NCBI RefSeq assembly: GCF_900094545.1
Contig: NZ_FMAH01000027.1
Location: 31,993 to 95,992, forward strand
DNA: 64,000 nucleotides
Direction of reading: 5' to 3'
From: Martinezella miluonensis
GTDB taxonomy: Bacteria > Pseudomonadota > Alphaproteobacteria > Rhizobiales > Rhizobiaceae
Part shown: one piece after another, positions 1 through 8,117 of the stretch
Numbering within the stretch: the first letter of the stretch is position 1
How the letters are laid out: every line of letters starts with the position of its first letter
The notes under the pieces: model-generated
What the model was told of the DNA's origin: nothing
Databases searched by the model: none
Seen by the model: the letters and a program-made list of their open reading frames with translations, nothing else
Program-made: the position numbers and the translations under genes

Positions 1-803
1 GCTTCGAGTCCGCTGCCAACTTGGCGGAAGAGACCCGCGAACCAGCGCGTGTGGTGCCCAAGGCAATGTGGCAGGCGGTACTCAGCCTCGGCATCATCGG
101 CATGCTTTTCCTGATCGCGGTTACCGCCTTGTTGGGCGACCCAACCACTCTTGAAACTTCCGGCACACCGACCGCCGACGTCATTGCGCGGGTACTTGGT
201 CCGGTACTCGGAAACTTCCTGCTCGTTTTGGTCGTCATCTCAATCTTTTCCTGCGGCCTCGTCATTTTGCTGAGCGGTACGCGCCTCGTCTGGGCGATGT
301 CCCGTGACGAGCGATTCCCTGGTTGGCAGCAGCTCCACAAGATCAGTCCGACGTTGAAGACGCCTGTCAACGCCACCATTTTTGTTGGCTTGATCGGCGA
401 GGTGGTCCTGGCGATCTTCTCTCAGGACACCGACGCGTTGTTCGTCCTCTTTTCAGCAGCCACGCTGCTTCCAGCGATCATCTATGCGGTATCGGTGCTC
501 ATGTACGCCTTGAAGCGCAAGGAGCTTCCCCCGAGCCACGGATTTACGCTTGGCGCATGGGAAGGTCCGGTGCTCATTTTTGCCATCGCCTGGCTCGCTT
601 TCGAACTCGCCCTATTCCGCGACGCGTCGTTCGCGAAGCCGTGGTTCTATGTTGCGGTGATGTTCGCACTGGGCGCTGTCTATCTCACGTATCTCCTGGC
701 AACGCGAGGCGCAAAGGGTATGAAGATGCCTGAACTGATCGCGATCGATTCAATCCTCGATGCTGATCGCGGGGCCGACTTCAGCGCGACTCCTGCTGAG
801 TGA
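1..803 (+). CDS. APC-family amino acid permease, C-terminal part (cut by window edge)
   Basis: Membrane transporter of the amino acid/polyamine/organocation superfamily. The reading frame is open from base 3, where it reads FESAANLAEET, the motif typical of APC proteins, so the gene begins outside the window and an apparent start at base 21 is not real. About 266 residues are visible. They carry several hydrophobic segments and a polar C-terminal tail of about 35 residues. A GC-rich hairpin (816-834) follows the stop. Substrate cannot be told. It has no visible link to the phosphonate genes. Confidence 0.8.
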   Translation, partial: FESAANLAEETREPARVVPKAMWQAVLSLGIIGMLFLIAVTALLGDPTTLETSGTPTADVIARVLGPVLGNFLLVLVVISIFSCGLVILLSGTRLVWAMSRDERFPGWQQLHKISPTLKTPVNATIFVGLIGEVVLAIFSQDTDALFVLFSAATLLPAIIYAVSVLMYALKRKELPPSHGFTLGAWEGPVLIFAIAWLAFELALFRDASFAKPWFYVAVMFALGAVYLTYLLATRGAKGMKMPELIAIDSILDADRGADFSATPAE

Positions 804-941
804 CATTTAGGGAGCGGCGCGGATCTTTCGCGCCGGTCTCGCGGATAGAAGTACCTGACTACCGCGCGTTGACCATTGTCCCGCATTCAGCTAGCGTCTT
901 GTTCATGGAAATTCGGTCAGTGATTCTTGTGGTGGTAGGAA

Positions 942-990
942 TGCGCATGGGCAGAGTGGCGTAACCACTCGGCGGAAGCACCCATGCGCG
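942..990 (+). other. Strong RNA-like stem-loop structure in the 804-1197 intergenic region
   Basis: GCGCATGGG (943-951) pairs perfectly with CCCATGCGC (981-989). Inside it, GAGTGG (954-959) pairs with CCACTC (965-970) around the loop CGTAA. A rho-independent terminator follows at 997-1020. The nested helices plus terminator look like a small transcribed RNA or a structured leader/attenuator before the MFS gene at 1198. No known RNA family was recognised. No coding gene is supported elsewhere in 804-1197. Confidence 0.5.
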
Positions 991-996
991 GTAAGC

Positions 997-1020
997 AGGC
1001 TCCTGACGGGGCCTTTTTTA
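997..1020 (+). terminator. Rho-independent terminator
   Basis: AGGCTCC (997-1003), loop TGAC, GGGGCCT (1008-1014), then six T (1014-1019). The T run is on the + strand, so it ends rightward transcription. It sits directly behind the 942-990 stem-loop, about 180 bases before the MFS gene. Confidence 0.8.
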
Positions 1021-1197
1021 TGCCCGAGGTTTGTCGTTTCCGCCGCCCAGCCCAATAAGGCGGAAAATTGGTCCTCAGCCAAGGCCCGAGGCGCATCTCA
1101 CCCAAGCCGCCAATGAATTTAGAGCTATGGAAAGCGGGCGTCCGACCGGTCTCAGGATTATCCCGCGCCAAGCCGTCAAAGCGATAAAATTTGCGTC

Positions 1198-2358
1198 ATG
1201 AAATCAAATACGGCCCTCCTGGTCATAATCTCATTCTTGTCATTTCTGTTTGTTGGGTTTGGAATTGTTCTGCCGTCATGGGTGGCATTTCATATCGGAG
1301 GCTCGCGGCTGGTCGGCCTCGTTCTGTTATCGTCCAGTGTAACAGCCCTGGTTCTCGCTCCCTTGACGGGACATATCGTTGATCGGCGCGATAGGCGGAA
1401 AGTGGCCATGTTCGGCCAAACCGTACGCGCGGGTGCGCTGTTGCTGGTTGCCCCGGCACCGTTTGCGGACGGCATCACCGGTGCACTCTTGTTAATGGCC
1501 GCGAGTGGACTTGGTTCGCTGGGATACTCCCTGCAGGACGGAGCACTATCCGGACTACTGCAGGCCATCGTCGCTCGGGAGAAGCGGGTTGCCTTCGTGA
1601 TGAGGTTGTCCATTGCCCGCCAGGTCGGCTTGGCCGCCGGCACCGGGATCGCGGGACTATCGATCGCCTGGTTTGGGAGTTCGGCGAGTGCCGTCGGCTT
1701 TGGCGCCATGGCTACCGCTAGCATGATTTTGATCTGGATGATCGAAATGCCCGATCGTCAAAACAGGTCGTCTCCGCCCAAGGGAGTCCTAGCTTCTTCA
1801 CGGGAAGCCTTGGCGTATTTGGCAGAAAATCCGACCTGCCTTGTTGCGTCTGTCACTGTGGGTGTGTCCTTCGCCGTCATCAAGATCACCAATCTGCTGC
1901 TTCCCGGCTTCGTCGTGCGTGCACTGAACGGGGATAGCAGCTTGTTCGGCACGCTCGAAATGGTGGCGGCCATCTGCGGAACAGCAGCGGTCGCTATCGC
2001 AAGCCTGCCTCGGTGCATTCGCTACATCGAGAAGCACACCCTGCTTCTTCTCACCATGACCGGCTTTTCCCTGGTGGTATTTTCGCTCGTGACGACACCC
2101 TTGACTGCCATCATCGTCTATAGCCTTGCGGGCATGGCGTGGAGTGTTACGCGATCAGCCGCGAACGGACATTTGCTGAGCGTGACGGATACGGACGTCG
2201 TCGGGCGGGTTCAGGCGTTCACGACGCTTTTGACCGGCCTGTTCGGGATGGTGATTTTCCTCATGCCACTCGCAATGCCCGAAACTGCAGAGGCCACCTT
2301 GTACCTTGTCTGTGGAATCGCCGTTGCGATAGCCGCGATTACCTTGCGAATGGTGTGA
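1198..2358 (+). CDS. MFS transporter
   Basis: Major facilitator superfamily permease of 386 residues, a usual length, with about 12 hydrophobic segments. After the second segment comes GHIVDRRDRRKVAMFG, which matches the MFS signature loop (G-x-x-x-D-R-x-G-R-R). The start at ATG 1198 puts the first helix at the very N terminus; its ribosome site is weak. The gene stands alone between the terminator at 997-1020 and remnant DNA from 2460. Substrate unknown; drug or metabolite efflux is the usual role of such stand-alone proteins. Confidence 0.85.
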   Translation: MKSNTALLVIISFLSFLFVGFGIVLPSWVAFHIGGSRLVGLVLLSSSVTALVLAPLTGHIVDRRDRRKVAMFGQTVRAGALLLVAPAPFADGITGALLLMAASGLGSLGYSLQDGALSGLLQAIVAREKRVAFVMRLSIARQVGLAAGTGIAGLSIAWFGSSASAVGFGAMATASMILIWMIEMPDRQNRSSPPKGVLASSREALAYLAENPTCLVASVTVGVSFAVIKITNLLLPGFVVRALNGDSSLFGTLEMVAAICGTAAVAIASLPRCIRYIEKHTLLLLTMTGFSLVVFSLVTTPLTAIIVYSLAGMAWSVTRSAANGHLLSVTDTDVVGRVQAFTTLLTGLFGMVIFLMPLAMPETAEATLYLVCGIAVAIAAITLRMV

Positions 2359-2459
2359 CCGACCGACTGATCGCGTCACAAGAGACGGAGCTCGTGCGAT
2401 GAAAACCTGAAGAATTCTGTGGCGGGCCATTCGGCTAAATGACATTGAGTGCGAAGCAG

Positions 2460-2686
2460 CCGTCTATGTGACGCACTTCCAGTCGGAAGCGATGACCATG
2501 TCGGACCGGGTGGCGGTGATGCTCGAGGGCAACCTCTTGCAGATCGCCCCGCCGGCGGAGATTTATGCCGACCCGCAGGATAACATCGGATATCTGCCAA
2601 ACAACCAAGTTACGGTCGAGACGACCGAATTCCTGGGTAATTATTACAAGAATTATGTCAACCAGGCAATAAGTGCGAAGCGTTAG
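2460..2686 (+). pseudogene. Chimeric remnant: UgpC-type ATPase piece fused to a binding-protein piece
   Basis: The first part (2460-2580) reads VTHFQSEAMTMSDRVAVML and then NLLQIAPPAEIYADPQDN, nearly identical to the region around the switch histidine of the intact UgpC at 61028. At about 2583 the reading changes without a frameshift into GYLPNNQVTVETTEFLGNYY, which matches a C-terminal stretch of the family 1 binding proteins in this window (for example GYLPVSEIAAETPNYLGDYF in the protein at 58376). The piece therefore joins fragments of two genes, most likely through a deletion in a ugp-like operon. It has no N-terminal domain and cannot be functional. Confidence 0.8.
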
Positions 2687-2689
2687 CTT

Positions 2690-3156
2690 CCCAGCAACGA
2701 GATCCTCCCTCTGGGCGCATGTTCACTGGAACATCATTCGTCGCCACGGCAACGACCCGCTCCCGGAGGATTCCATTTTGACGCTCGATCGTAAGCTGAT
2801 CGAGTCGTACTTTCTCCCCGGCGAGGAGCTTGCGCAACTCAAGGCTGACATTCAAAGAACCCTTGCGAGCCTCGCGAAGCGTGATAGCTTCGAGATCATG
2901 CCGGGTTGACGATGAGATAACTGCCAACCAAATGAGGTGGCAATTACCGTATTTCGAATGGAGCTCAATGCCTGTCCCCCTCCTGGCGAACTTAGCCGCG
3001 CGCCAAAGTGGCCGACTTTTGCGCCGCCCTATGGCCGGTTTTTATTCCGCCATTGACAACCCTTTGGAATGCGCGTCATTTATTGACATCTCTCCCGAAA
3101 CCAAGCGTTGATCCAGGCGATACACTAATACCCTCGAGCCCCGTGGGGCAGTGTAG
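2690..3156. other. Stretch with no supported gene
   Basis: One + strand reading (about 2700-2909) contains ILTLDRKLIESYFLPGEEL, which faintly resembles the dimerisation domain of M20-type peptidases (a D-R-R-L-x-P-G-E pattern). It is too short and isolated for a call. The rest shows nothing recognisable. With the flanking remnants it looks like decayed DNA. Confidence 0.3.
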
Positions 3157-3700
3157 TTAATCTTCACTACAATTTTTGTTCGCCCATACACTCTGACGAT
3201 GCTGCACCTGACCCTGACACGGGGCGGCACGGCCGAGTTCGTCGGAGAAACGATGCGGCACGGTTTCCAGGAGCAGGCTGGTTATGGCGTTGGTTAGGTT
3301 CGACAGCGCCTGCGGCGATTGTCGCAATCCAGCGTCCCGCGCCAATCCGCTAAAGTTAGCCTCGTCAAGATCCTTTAATATTAGGCCTGATCCTTAGGTC
3401 AGGTCGATAGAGGGGTTGAAGTCGATTGGACCGCGGGCAGGCGTCTCGAGCATTCCACGCAGTCGGTTGATCATTTCCTTCTGTTCGATGATCATCACCA
3501 GATGTTGGCGTGGTCCGACAAAGCGGACGTCGCTATCGGCTATCCCATCGGCAATGAGTCCATTGCCCGGCGTCGACTCGAATGTTTCGTTACCGCGCTT
3601 AAGGCTTGCGTTGCCTTGCAAAGGGAAGAACACAACGAATTTCCCACTGTCTGACTCCCGTTTGCACCAGAAATCTCCTCTATAGGAGCACGTGAGGCCA
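3157..3700 (-). pseudogene. AraC-family regulator remnant (sensor domain only)
   Basis: On the - strand from about 3700 the frame reads GDFWCKRESDSGKFVVFFPL and then QGNASLKRGNETFESTPGNG, like the AraC_binding_2 sensor domain of AraC-type regulators. The frame is closed by an in-frame stop at 3394, then continues in the same frame with LARDAGLRQSPQALSNLTNA and LLLETVPHRFSDELGRA, the usual link toward the AraC helix-turn-helix. The DNA-binding domain itself is missing. One nonsense mutation plus a 3' truncation make it a pseudogene. Confidence 0.65.
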
Positions 3701-3730
3701 AGCTCTAATCAACTTTGGAGTAAATTCTCA

Positions 3731-4210
3731 GTGGCAGGTCACCACGAATTCGAGGATATTGCGATGAGCGAGTTTGAACGCCGTGGGGCGGCGGATGCGC
3801 TCGCAGGATCGCGAGAAATGGTCGAGAGACAACTCCGCTACGGCTTTAAAAGTGAGCTCGAATGGAGAATTGGAAAGTTCGCGTTGGCCGGACCCTATCG
3901 GAAAGGAGTATCTGCGGAAGAAGCTCTCGCGGTCGCCGCCGATCCCTCTCGGAAAATCGACATCAAGGTACATAAACGGCTTTGGATGGGCACTGATTTT
4001 GATGTCCGTCCCCAGATCAGCGGACTCACATCGAAGCTGCTCGCAATTTCGGGAGAGTTGGACTGGCTTGTCCCGCCGAGCAACAAGGATGAACTGCTCA
4101 GCCTGAAATTGGACGCGCGATACTTCGTTGTGCCGAGCGTGGCACACAATGCCCATTATGCCGCCCGACAAATCGTTCTTAACGAGATCGAGGACTTTCT
4201 TTCTTCTTAA
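3731..4210 (+). pseudogene. 5'-truncated alpha/beta hydrolase, paralogue of the gene at 48936-49790
   Basis: From about 3740 the frame reads HEFEDIAMSEFERRGAADAL and continues to GELDWLVPPSNKDELLS and AHNAHYAARQIVLNEIEDFL. This aligns along its whole length with the C-terminal half of the hydrolase at 48936-49790 (SHEFEELALAEFDRR ... GELDWLVPPISSGEL ... GHSAHYAARDMVL). The N-terminal half, with the oxyanion loop and nucleophile elbow, is absent, so it cannot be active. It abuts the AraC remnant, which marks this as a recombination junction. Confidence 0.8.
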
Positions 4211-4442
4211 CGGCGGGGCAATCAACGCCTCCGGTCACGCAGGTAACCGGCAACGGTGGCAAAAATCTATCGATCAGCCGGTCCCGTCGCACCGAGGACC
4301 ATTATCTTCGATGCGACGGCCAAACACTCTTCAGGTCGAAAGAAGTGGTTTCCGCCCTATCGAACATAGCATAATGGGAAAAGCGATCTCCACGCTTACA
4401 GTGTTGGATACGGCCGAGGTGCACGGGGAAATCGCCTTTAAC

Positions 4443-5717
4443 CTAAAATCTGGGGCAGGCGCCGGGTAAAAGCTTTTGAACCTCGTTTGCCATTTTCGGT
4501 AAGGTCGTCTCTGCGGTGGTACGCCCGCTCGCTACGTCGTTGATGTGGTTTTGGATGACATCGACGATCTTGGCACTGTTCTGGCCCGACCAATTGTACC
4601 AACCCGTCATGAACGGCAGCTCCAGGATAGCCGCGTTCAGATTGGGGCGCTTATCAAAATACCCCTTGAGATATTTGTCGTCCCGCAGCGCCAAGTCGTT
4701 TCCTGGTAGGTAGCCGGTGTATTCTGTCATAAGCGTCTGGCCTTCAGGGCCTGTTACGAACTTGACCCATTCAAACGCTGCTTTCTGTCTTGCCGGGTCT
4801 TTTGCGAGAATCATGGCGACGGAGCCACCGGGGGGTAGCCGACCTTCTTTTGCCGGAATTGGTAGCGGCGCAGTCTTCACCGTGAACTTTCCGACAGCTT
4901 CCTTTTCGAACCGCGCGACCGAACCGTTAGACGCCATATAAATACCGAGCTTTCCGGCGGAAAACGCCTGTCGGCCTTGTGCCCAGCCCATGTCGGGCAT
5001 TCCGGACTTGCGGAAGGCCTGCAGTTGTTCGAGCGCCCATTTTCCGTGTTCGTCGGAGAACGATACCGTGCAACCGTCAGCAGATCCCATGGAACCTCCG
5101 GCGCTGTTGACAAGCGCCTGGTAACCCCAGTTTCCGCTCAAGTCGTGCGGATAGACAAAGCCGACAACGCCTTCGGCGGGATCCGTCATCTTTTTTCCAA
5201 GTTCGACGATAGCGTCCCAGTCACGCGGGAAGGTCGCCATGGACCCGCCGGCCTTTTTCAACAGGTTCTCGTTGACATAAAGGATCGGCATGGCGAGTGT
5301 GAACGGCAAACCGTAGACCTTGCCTTCAACTTGGCCGACCGCCAGTGTCGATGGCGTGTAACCGAGTTGCGCCCACTCTTGCTTATTCGAAACGAACTGG
5401 TCCAGTTGGACGGCCTGATTCTTTCCCGTCAGAACCCGAAGTTGATTAAGGCCATTGAAATAAACATCGGGGGCTTCGTTGATGAGCGAGTCACGCAGAA
5501 CTTGCACTATGCCAGTGTCATAGGTTTCCGCAGGTTGCTTATATTCGATGCTGATATCCGGATGTTTCGCGTGGAATTCGCTCGCGAGCTGTTCCAAAAC
5601 CTCCTTGTATTGGCTTGGAAATGCATACAGCACTGCGAGCTTAGTTTCCCCAAAGGCCGAGTTACAGAAGCCAATCGTCACGGCTATTGCGGTCAAAAGC
5701 AATTTGGCTGATTTCAT
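4443..5717 (-). CDS. ABC importer substrate-binding protein, family 1 (UgpB-like)
   Basis: Periplasmic binding protein of 424 residues. ATG 5717 is chosen over an upstream in-frame ATG because it starts a clear Sec signal peptide (MKSAKLLLTAIAVTIGF, cleavage near SAFG/E) and has AGGAAG eight bases upstream. The mature protein shows family 1 features: an N-terminal LAVLYAFPSQYKEVLEQLA lobe, the segment GYLPGND, and FMTGWYNWSGQN near the C terminus, a motif shared with the protein at 8118. No permease or ATPase gene is adjacent. A candidate Pho box lies 102 bases upstream. The ligand is unknown; an organophosphonate or its glycerol ester is inferred from context. Confidence 0.88.
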   Translation of the reverse strand: MKSAKLLLTAIAVTIGFCNSAFGETKLAVLYAFPSQYKEVLEQLASEFHAKHPDISIEYKQPAETYDTGIVQVLRDSLINEAPDVYFNGLNQLRVLTGKNQAVQLDQFVSNKQEWAQLGYTPSTLAVGQVEGKVYGLPFTLAMPILYVNENLLKKAGGSMATFPRDWDAIVELGKKMTDPAEGVVGFVYPHDLSGNWGYQALVNSAGGSMGSADGCTVSFSDEHGKWALEQLQAFRKSGMPDMGWAQGRQAFSAGKLGIYMASNGSVARFEKEAVGKFTVKTAPLPIPAKEGRLPPGGSVAMILAKDPARQKAAFEWVKFVTGPEGQTLMTEYTGYLPGNDLALRDDKYLKGYFDKRPNLNAAILELPFMTGWYNWSGQNSAKIVDVIQNHINDVASGRTTAETTLPKMANEVQKLLPGACPRF

Positions 5718-5818
5718 GCTTATCTTCCTAAAGAAGGGCGCGATGGGAGGGTGCAGCTGACACACCGCTTTGAAGTTCGGCTTCAACATGATGCTCTGCA
5801 ATGCTATCGAGTCCACAG

Positions 5819-5836
5819 ATGACCCGTCGATGACAG
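5819..5836 (-). promoter_or_regulatory. Candidate Pho box upstream of the binding protein at 4443-5717
   Basis: On the - strand the sequence is CTGTCATCGACGGGTCAT. It has two heptamers with the 11-base period of PhoB sites (consensus CTGTCAT-N4-CTGTCAT): 7/7 in the first and 5/7 in the second. It lies 102 bases before the start codon and points toward the gene. Confidence 0.5.
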
Positions 5837-6000
5837 TAGTTTCGACAACCATGTAATTTGTCTAGCGATTGCCGCGGCGCATCTCCTTGAAAAGGCGTCG
5901 AGCTCATGTCGCGCAGCAAGCCGCAGGACAGGCTGATGCAAACAGACTGGCTCGCCGATATTTGAGGCCGTGTTCACCAGCGGCTTCCTGGTCGAGACCT

Positions 6001-6951
6001 CTACTGAGGGAGCGATTCCAGCCAGTCGAGTACGATATCAAGGATCTGATCCGAGTTGGAATCGCTCATCGGACAATGAGTGTTTCCGAATATGTCTTCT
6101 TCCGGAAGGTCAAGCCACCTGGATTGAGGATGTCTGGGAAAGTTATCAAAACCTGCCCGCGCACGACGCCAGTGCGTTTCCCAGTGGTCATGACCGGCTA
6201 TGTTGTCGGCGAAGATCTGCAGGACCGGGGTGTCGCGTAAAAGATTGTTTGCCATCCCGATCTCCCAAGGTGGAGCAAAGCCAGGTTCGACAAGGCAGAT
6301 TGCGCGCACCAAGTTCGGCCAGCGTCTCAATGCTTCGTAGGCGTAAAGTGCCGCTGAACTGTGGGCGACGATGGCACATGGGCCGACACGCTTCACAAGC
6401 TGGTTATAGGCATTGATGTTCATCTCGTCCATATCGGTCCATCGAGGAACGATAAGCCTTGTAAAACTGTCAAAGTTCTCGACTGGGAACTGGCTACCTG
6501 TAAATGCCCTTCGCGAAGAATAAGACTGTGGCGTCCCGATGCGGAACAATGACCACGCTTCGCCCTTCGAGCGGAAAATCGGTTGCTTGTTATAGAGGCT
6601 AGGCAGATGCGCCCAAGACGAACGGCCCATGCCTACCGCATCGCAGCAGAAAACGTCGTGGCCGCGTTCTAGGCTGCGCGTCATCCAACCTGGCGCTCCG
6701 TCCGCGTTCTGTTCCCATACGGATCCAGTCAGTCCTCCGCCGTGCCACAGCAACAGTGGGATTGGGGTCGTCGGTTGTTGGAGACGGAACTCCTGTACAT
6801 AAATGTGCCCCATATCAAAGTCCCCGTTCGTATCCGCTATGAACGGTGTCTCTTGCTGCTGAAGTTTCAGTTCGTGAACGCGCTGGCCGGAAACGGTCTC
6901 AACGACGCTGCCGATGGAAAAGCTTGTCATTTTCGAAATCCAAAAGGCCAT
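6001..6951 (-). CDS. Alpha/beta-fold hydrolase (esterase-like)
   Basis: Protein of 316 residues. It has the alpha/beta hydrolase pattern: an oxyanion region LLLWHGGGLTGSVWE, a nucleophile elbow read as AHSSAAL (non-canonical against G-x-S-x-G), and a C-terminal histidine region near IFGNTHCPM. ATG 6951 is preferred because AGGA lies eight bases upstream; ATG 6930 is possible, and a longer open frame reaches 7050. There is no signal peptide, so it is probably cytoplasmic. It is on the same strand as the binding protein at 4443 but is separated from it by 283 bases that include a Pho box. Substrate is unknown; an ester of a phosphonate or organic acid is possible. Confidence 0.75.
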   Translation of the reverse strand: MAFWISKMTSFSIGSVVETVSGQRVHELKLQQQETPFIADTNGDFDMGHIYVQEFRLQQPTTPIPLLLWHGGGLTGSVWEQNADGAPGWMTRSLERGHDVFCCDAVGMGRSSWAHLPSLYNKQPIFRSKGEAWSLFRIGTPQSYSSRRAFTGSQFPVENFDSFTRLIVPRWTDMDEMNINAYNQLVKRVGPCAIVAHSSAALYAYEALRRWPNLVRAICLVEPGFAPPWEIGMANNLLRDTPVLQIFADNIAGHDHWETHWRRARAGFDNFPRHPQSRWLDLPEEDIFGNTHCPMSDSNSDQILDIVLDWLESLPQ

Positions 6952-6985
6952 TTCGCCATTCCTGCGTAAAAAGAACACCATCGTT

Positions 6986-7258
6986 CTATTGCTCGATGAT
7001 ATCCACGTCGCAATCGACACATCGTTTCGACGAGTTCTTTGCCTCAACAAATCGCCGTGTTGTCCAGTTCTCCGTCACCCAAATGTCATTCCCTGTCTGA
7101 CTTCGCTGTCCATAGGCGGGCGATATCCCGCCAGATGCGGGCTGCCATTCCAGCACATGCGAGCCTGCTTCCGGTGAAATACGCATTCCATCGGTGGAAC
7201 TGTTACGGTCTTTGAGCAGACAAGTTTCAAGGTTGTCGGGATGGGTGTCACAGAAGGT
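6986..7258 (-). other. Unrecognised possible coding remnant
   Basis: The - strand is open here and reads THPDNLETCLLKDRNSS, then RISPEAGSHVLEWQPASGG and NDIWVTENWTTRRF, which looks protein-like in composition. It has no convincing start and no family was recognised. It may be a decayed gene. The rest of 6952-7329 holds nothing supported except the ribosome site AGGA ahead of the TTG start at 7330. Confidence 0.25.
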
Positions 7259-7329
7259 TTATCGATCGTGGCGATACCGAGCCGCAATTCTTCCACGCTG
7301 GTTGTGTCTTCTTAGAAAGGAACACACTC

Positions 7330-8079
7330 TTGTCCATATGGTCACCTTTGCCGCGCAAACTGCAGCGGCCTTTCGTTATCGCTCACCGCGGCCTGCCGGA
7401 AATCGCGCTTGAAAATACAAGGCGTTCCTACGAGCTAGCGCTCGAAGCCGGAACGGACACGGTGGAAACCGATGTGCATGTCACCGCCGACGGACGCGTG
7501 GTTTGCCTCCACGACGAGGATCTTCTGCGCGTGGCAGGATCCGATCTTCGCATCCAAGAGGTGACGATCGAGGAGGCCCGGGCTGCGTTTCCGGCCTTGC
7601 TCGAATACGAGACGTTTCTGCAGATGACCGGCGACATGCCGGTGATGATCGACACCAAGGGTGCAAGCGTCGAGGATTTCCAGGTGATCGCCGGCGTGAC
7701 CGAGCGCGCGAGCCTGACGGAAAGGATCATTTTCACGGCATACACGTTCGAGCTCGCCCGTGCGATCCGAGCCCGTTTTCCTGAAGTCGCAATATCGATC
7801 CATGCAAACAGGGGGCTGGATCCGCTGAAAATGGCAAGCGAGGTCAAGGCGAGCTGCATCCGCCTCCTCGCCAGCGACTACGTCCCGGATCATATCGCCA
7901 AGCTGCATGCGCAAGGCTACGCCACGATTGCGGTTGCCGCACCTCTCTCAAGCACACGGACATCGACCAGTCCCGATGCGCTGCGCGAAATCGCCAAGCT
8001 CGGCATTGCCGCCATCATCACCGACCGTTGCGATTGGGCGATGGAGACCCTTGCCGCCACGGATTCGAACCAAGCTTAG
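7330..8079 (+). CDS. Glycerophosphodiester phosphodiesterase (UgpQ-type GDPD)
   Basis: Cytoplasmic enzyme of 249 residues that would hydrolyse a glycerol phosphodiester to sn-glycerol 3-phosphate plus alcohol, or here perhaps a glycerol phosphonate monoester. The GDPD catalytic set is visible: His19 in IAHRG, Glu46 and Asp48 in VETDVH, and His61 in CLHDE. The start is TTG 7330. It has AGGA nine bases upstream, and the resulting MSIW N terminus matches MSLW in the paralogue at 50783-51523. It is first in cluster 1, 38 bases before the binding protein. Placement beside C-P lyase genes suggests that it frees the phosphonate from a glyceryl ester before PhnI and PhnJ act. Confidence 0.9.
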   Translation: MSIWSPLPRKLQRPFVIAHRGLPEIALENTRRSYELALEAGTDTVETDVHVTADGRVVCLHDEDLLRVAGSDLRIQEVTIEEARAAFPALLEYETFLQMTGDMPVMIDTKGASVEDFQVIAGVTERASLTERIIFTAYTFELARAIRARFPEVAISIHANRGLDPLKMASEVKASCIRLLASDYVPDHIAKLHAQGYATIAVAAPLSSTRTSTSPDALREIAKLGIAAIITDRCDWAMETLAATDSNQA

Positions 8080-8117
8080 GTCAAATTCGGCAGTCAATCC
8101 AGAAACGGAGAATTGTC

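Noticed and set aside
7090..7115. CTGTC words upstream of the cluster 1 GDPD, considered as a Pho box
   Set aside because: The repeat distance is 13 bases and the heptamers match poorly.
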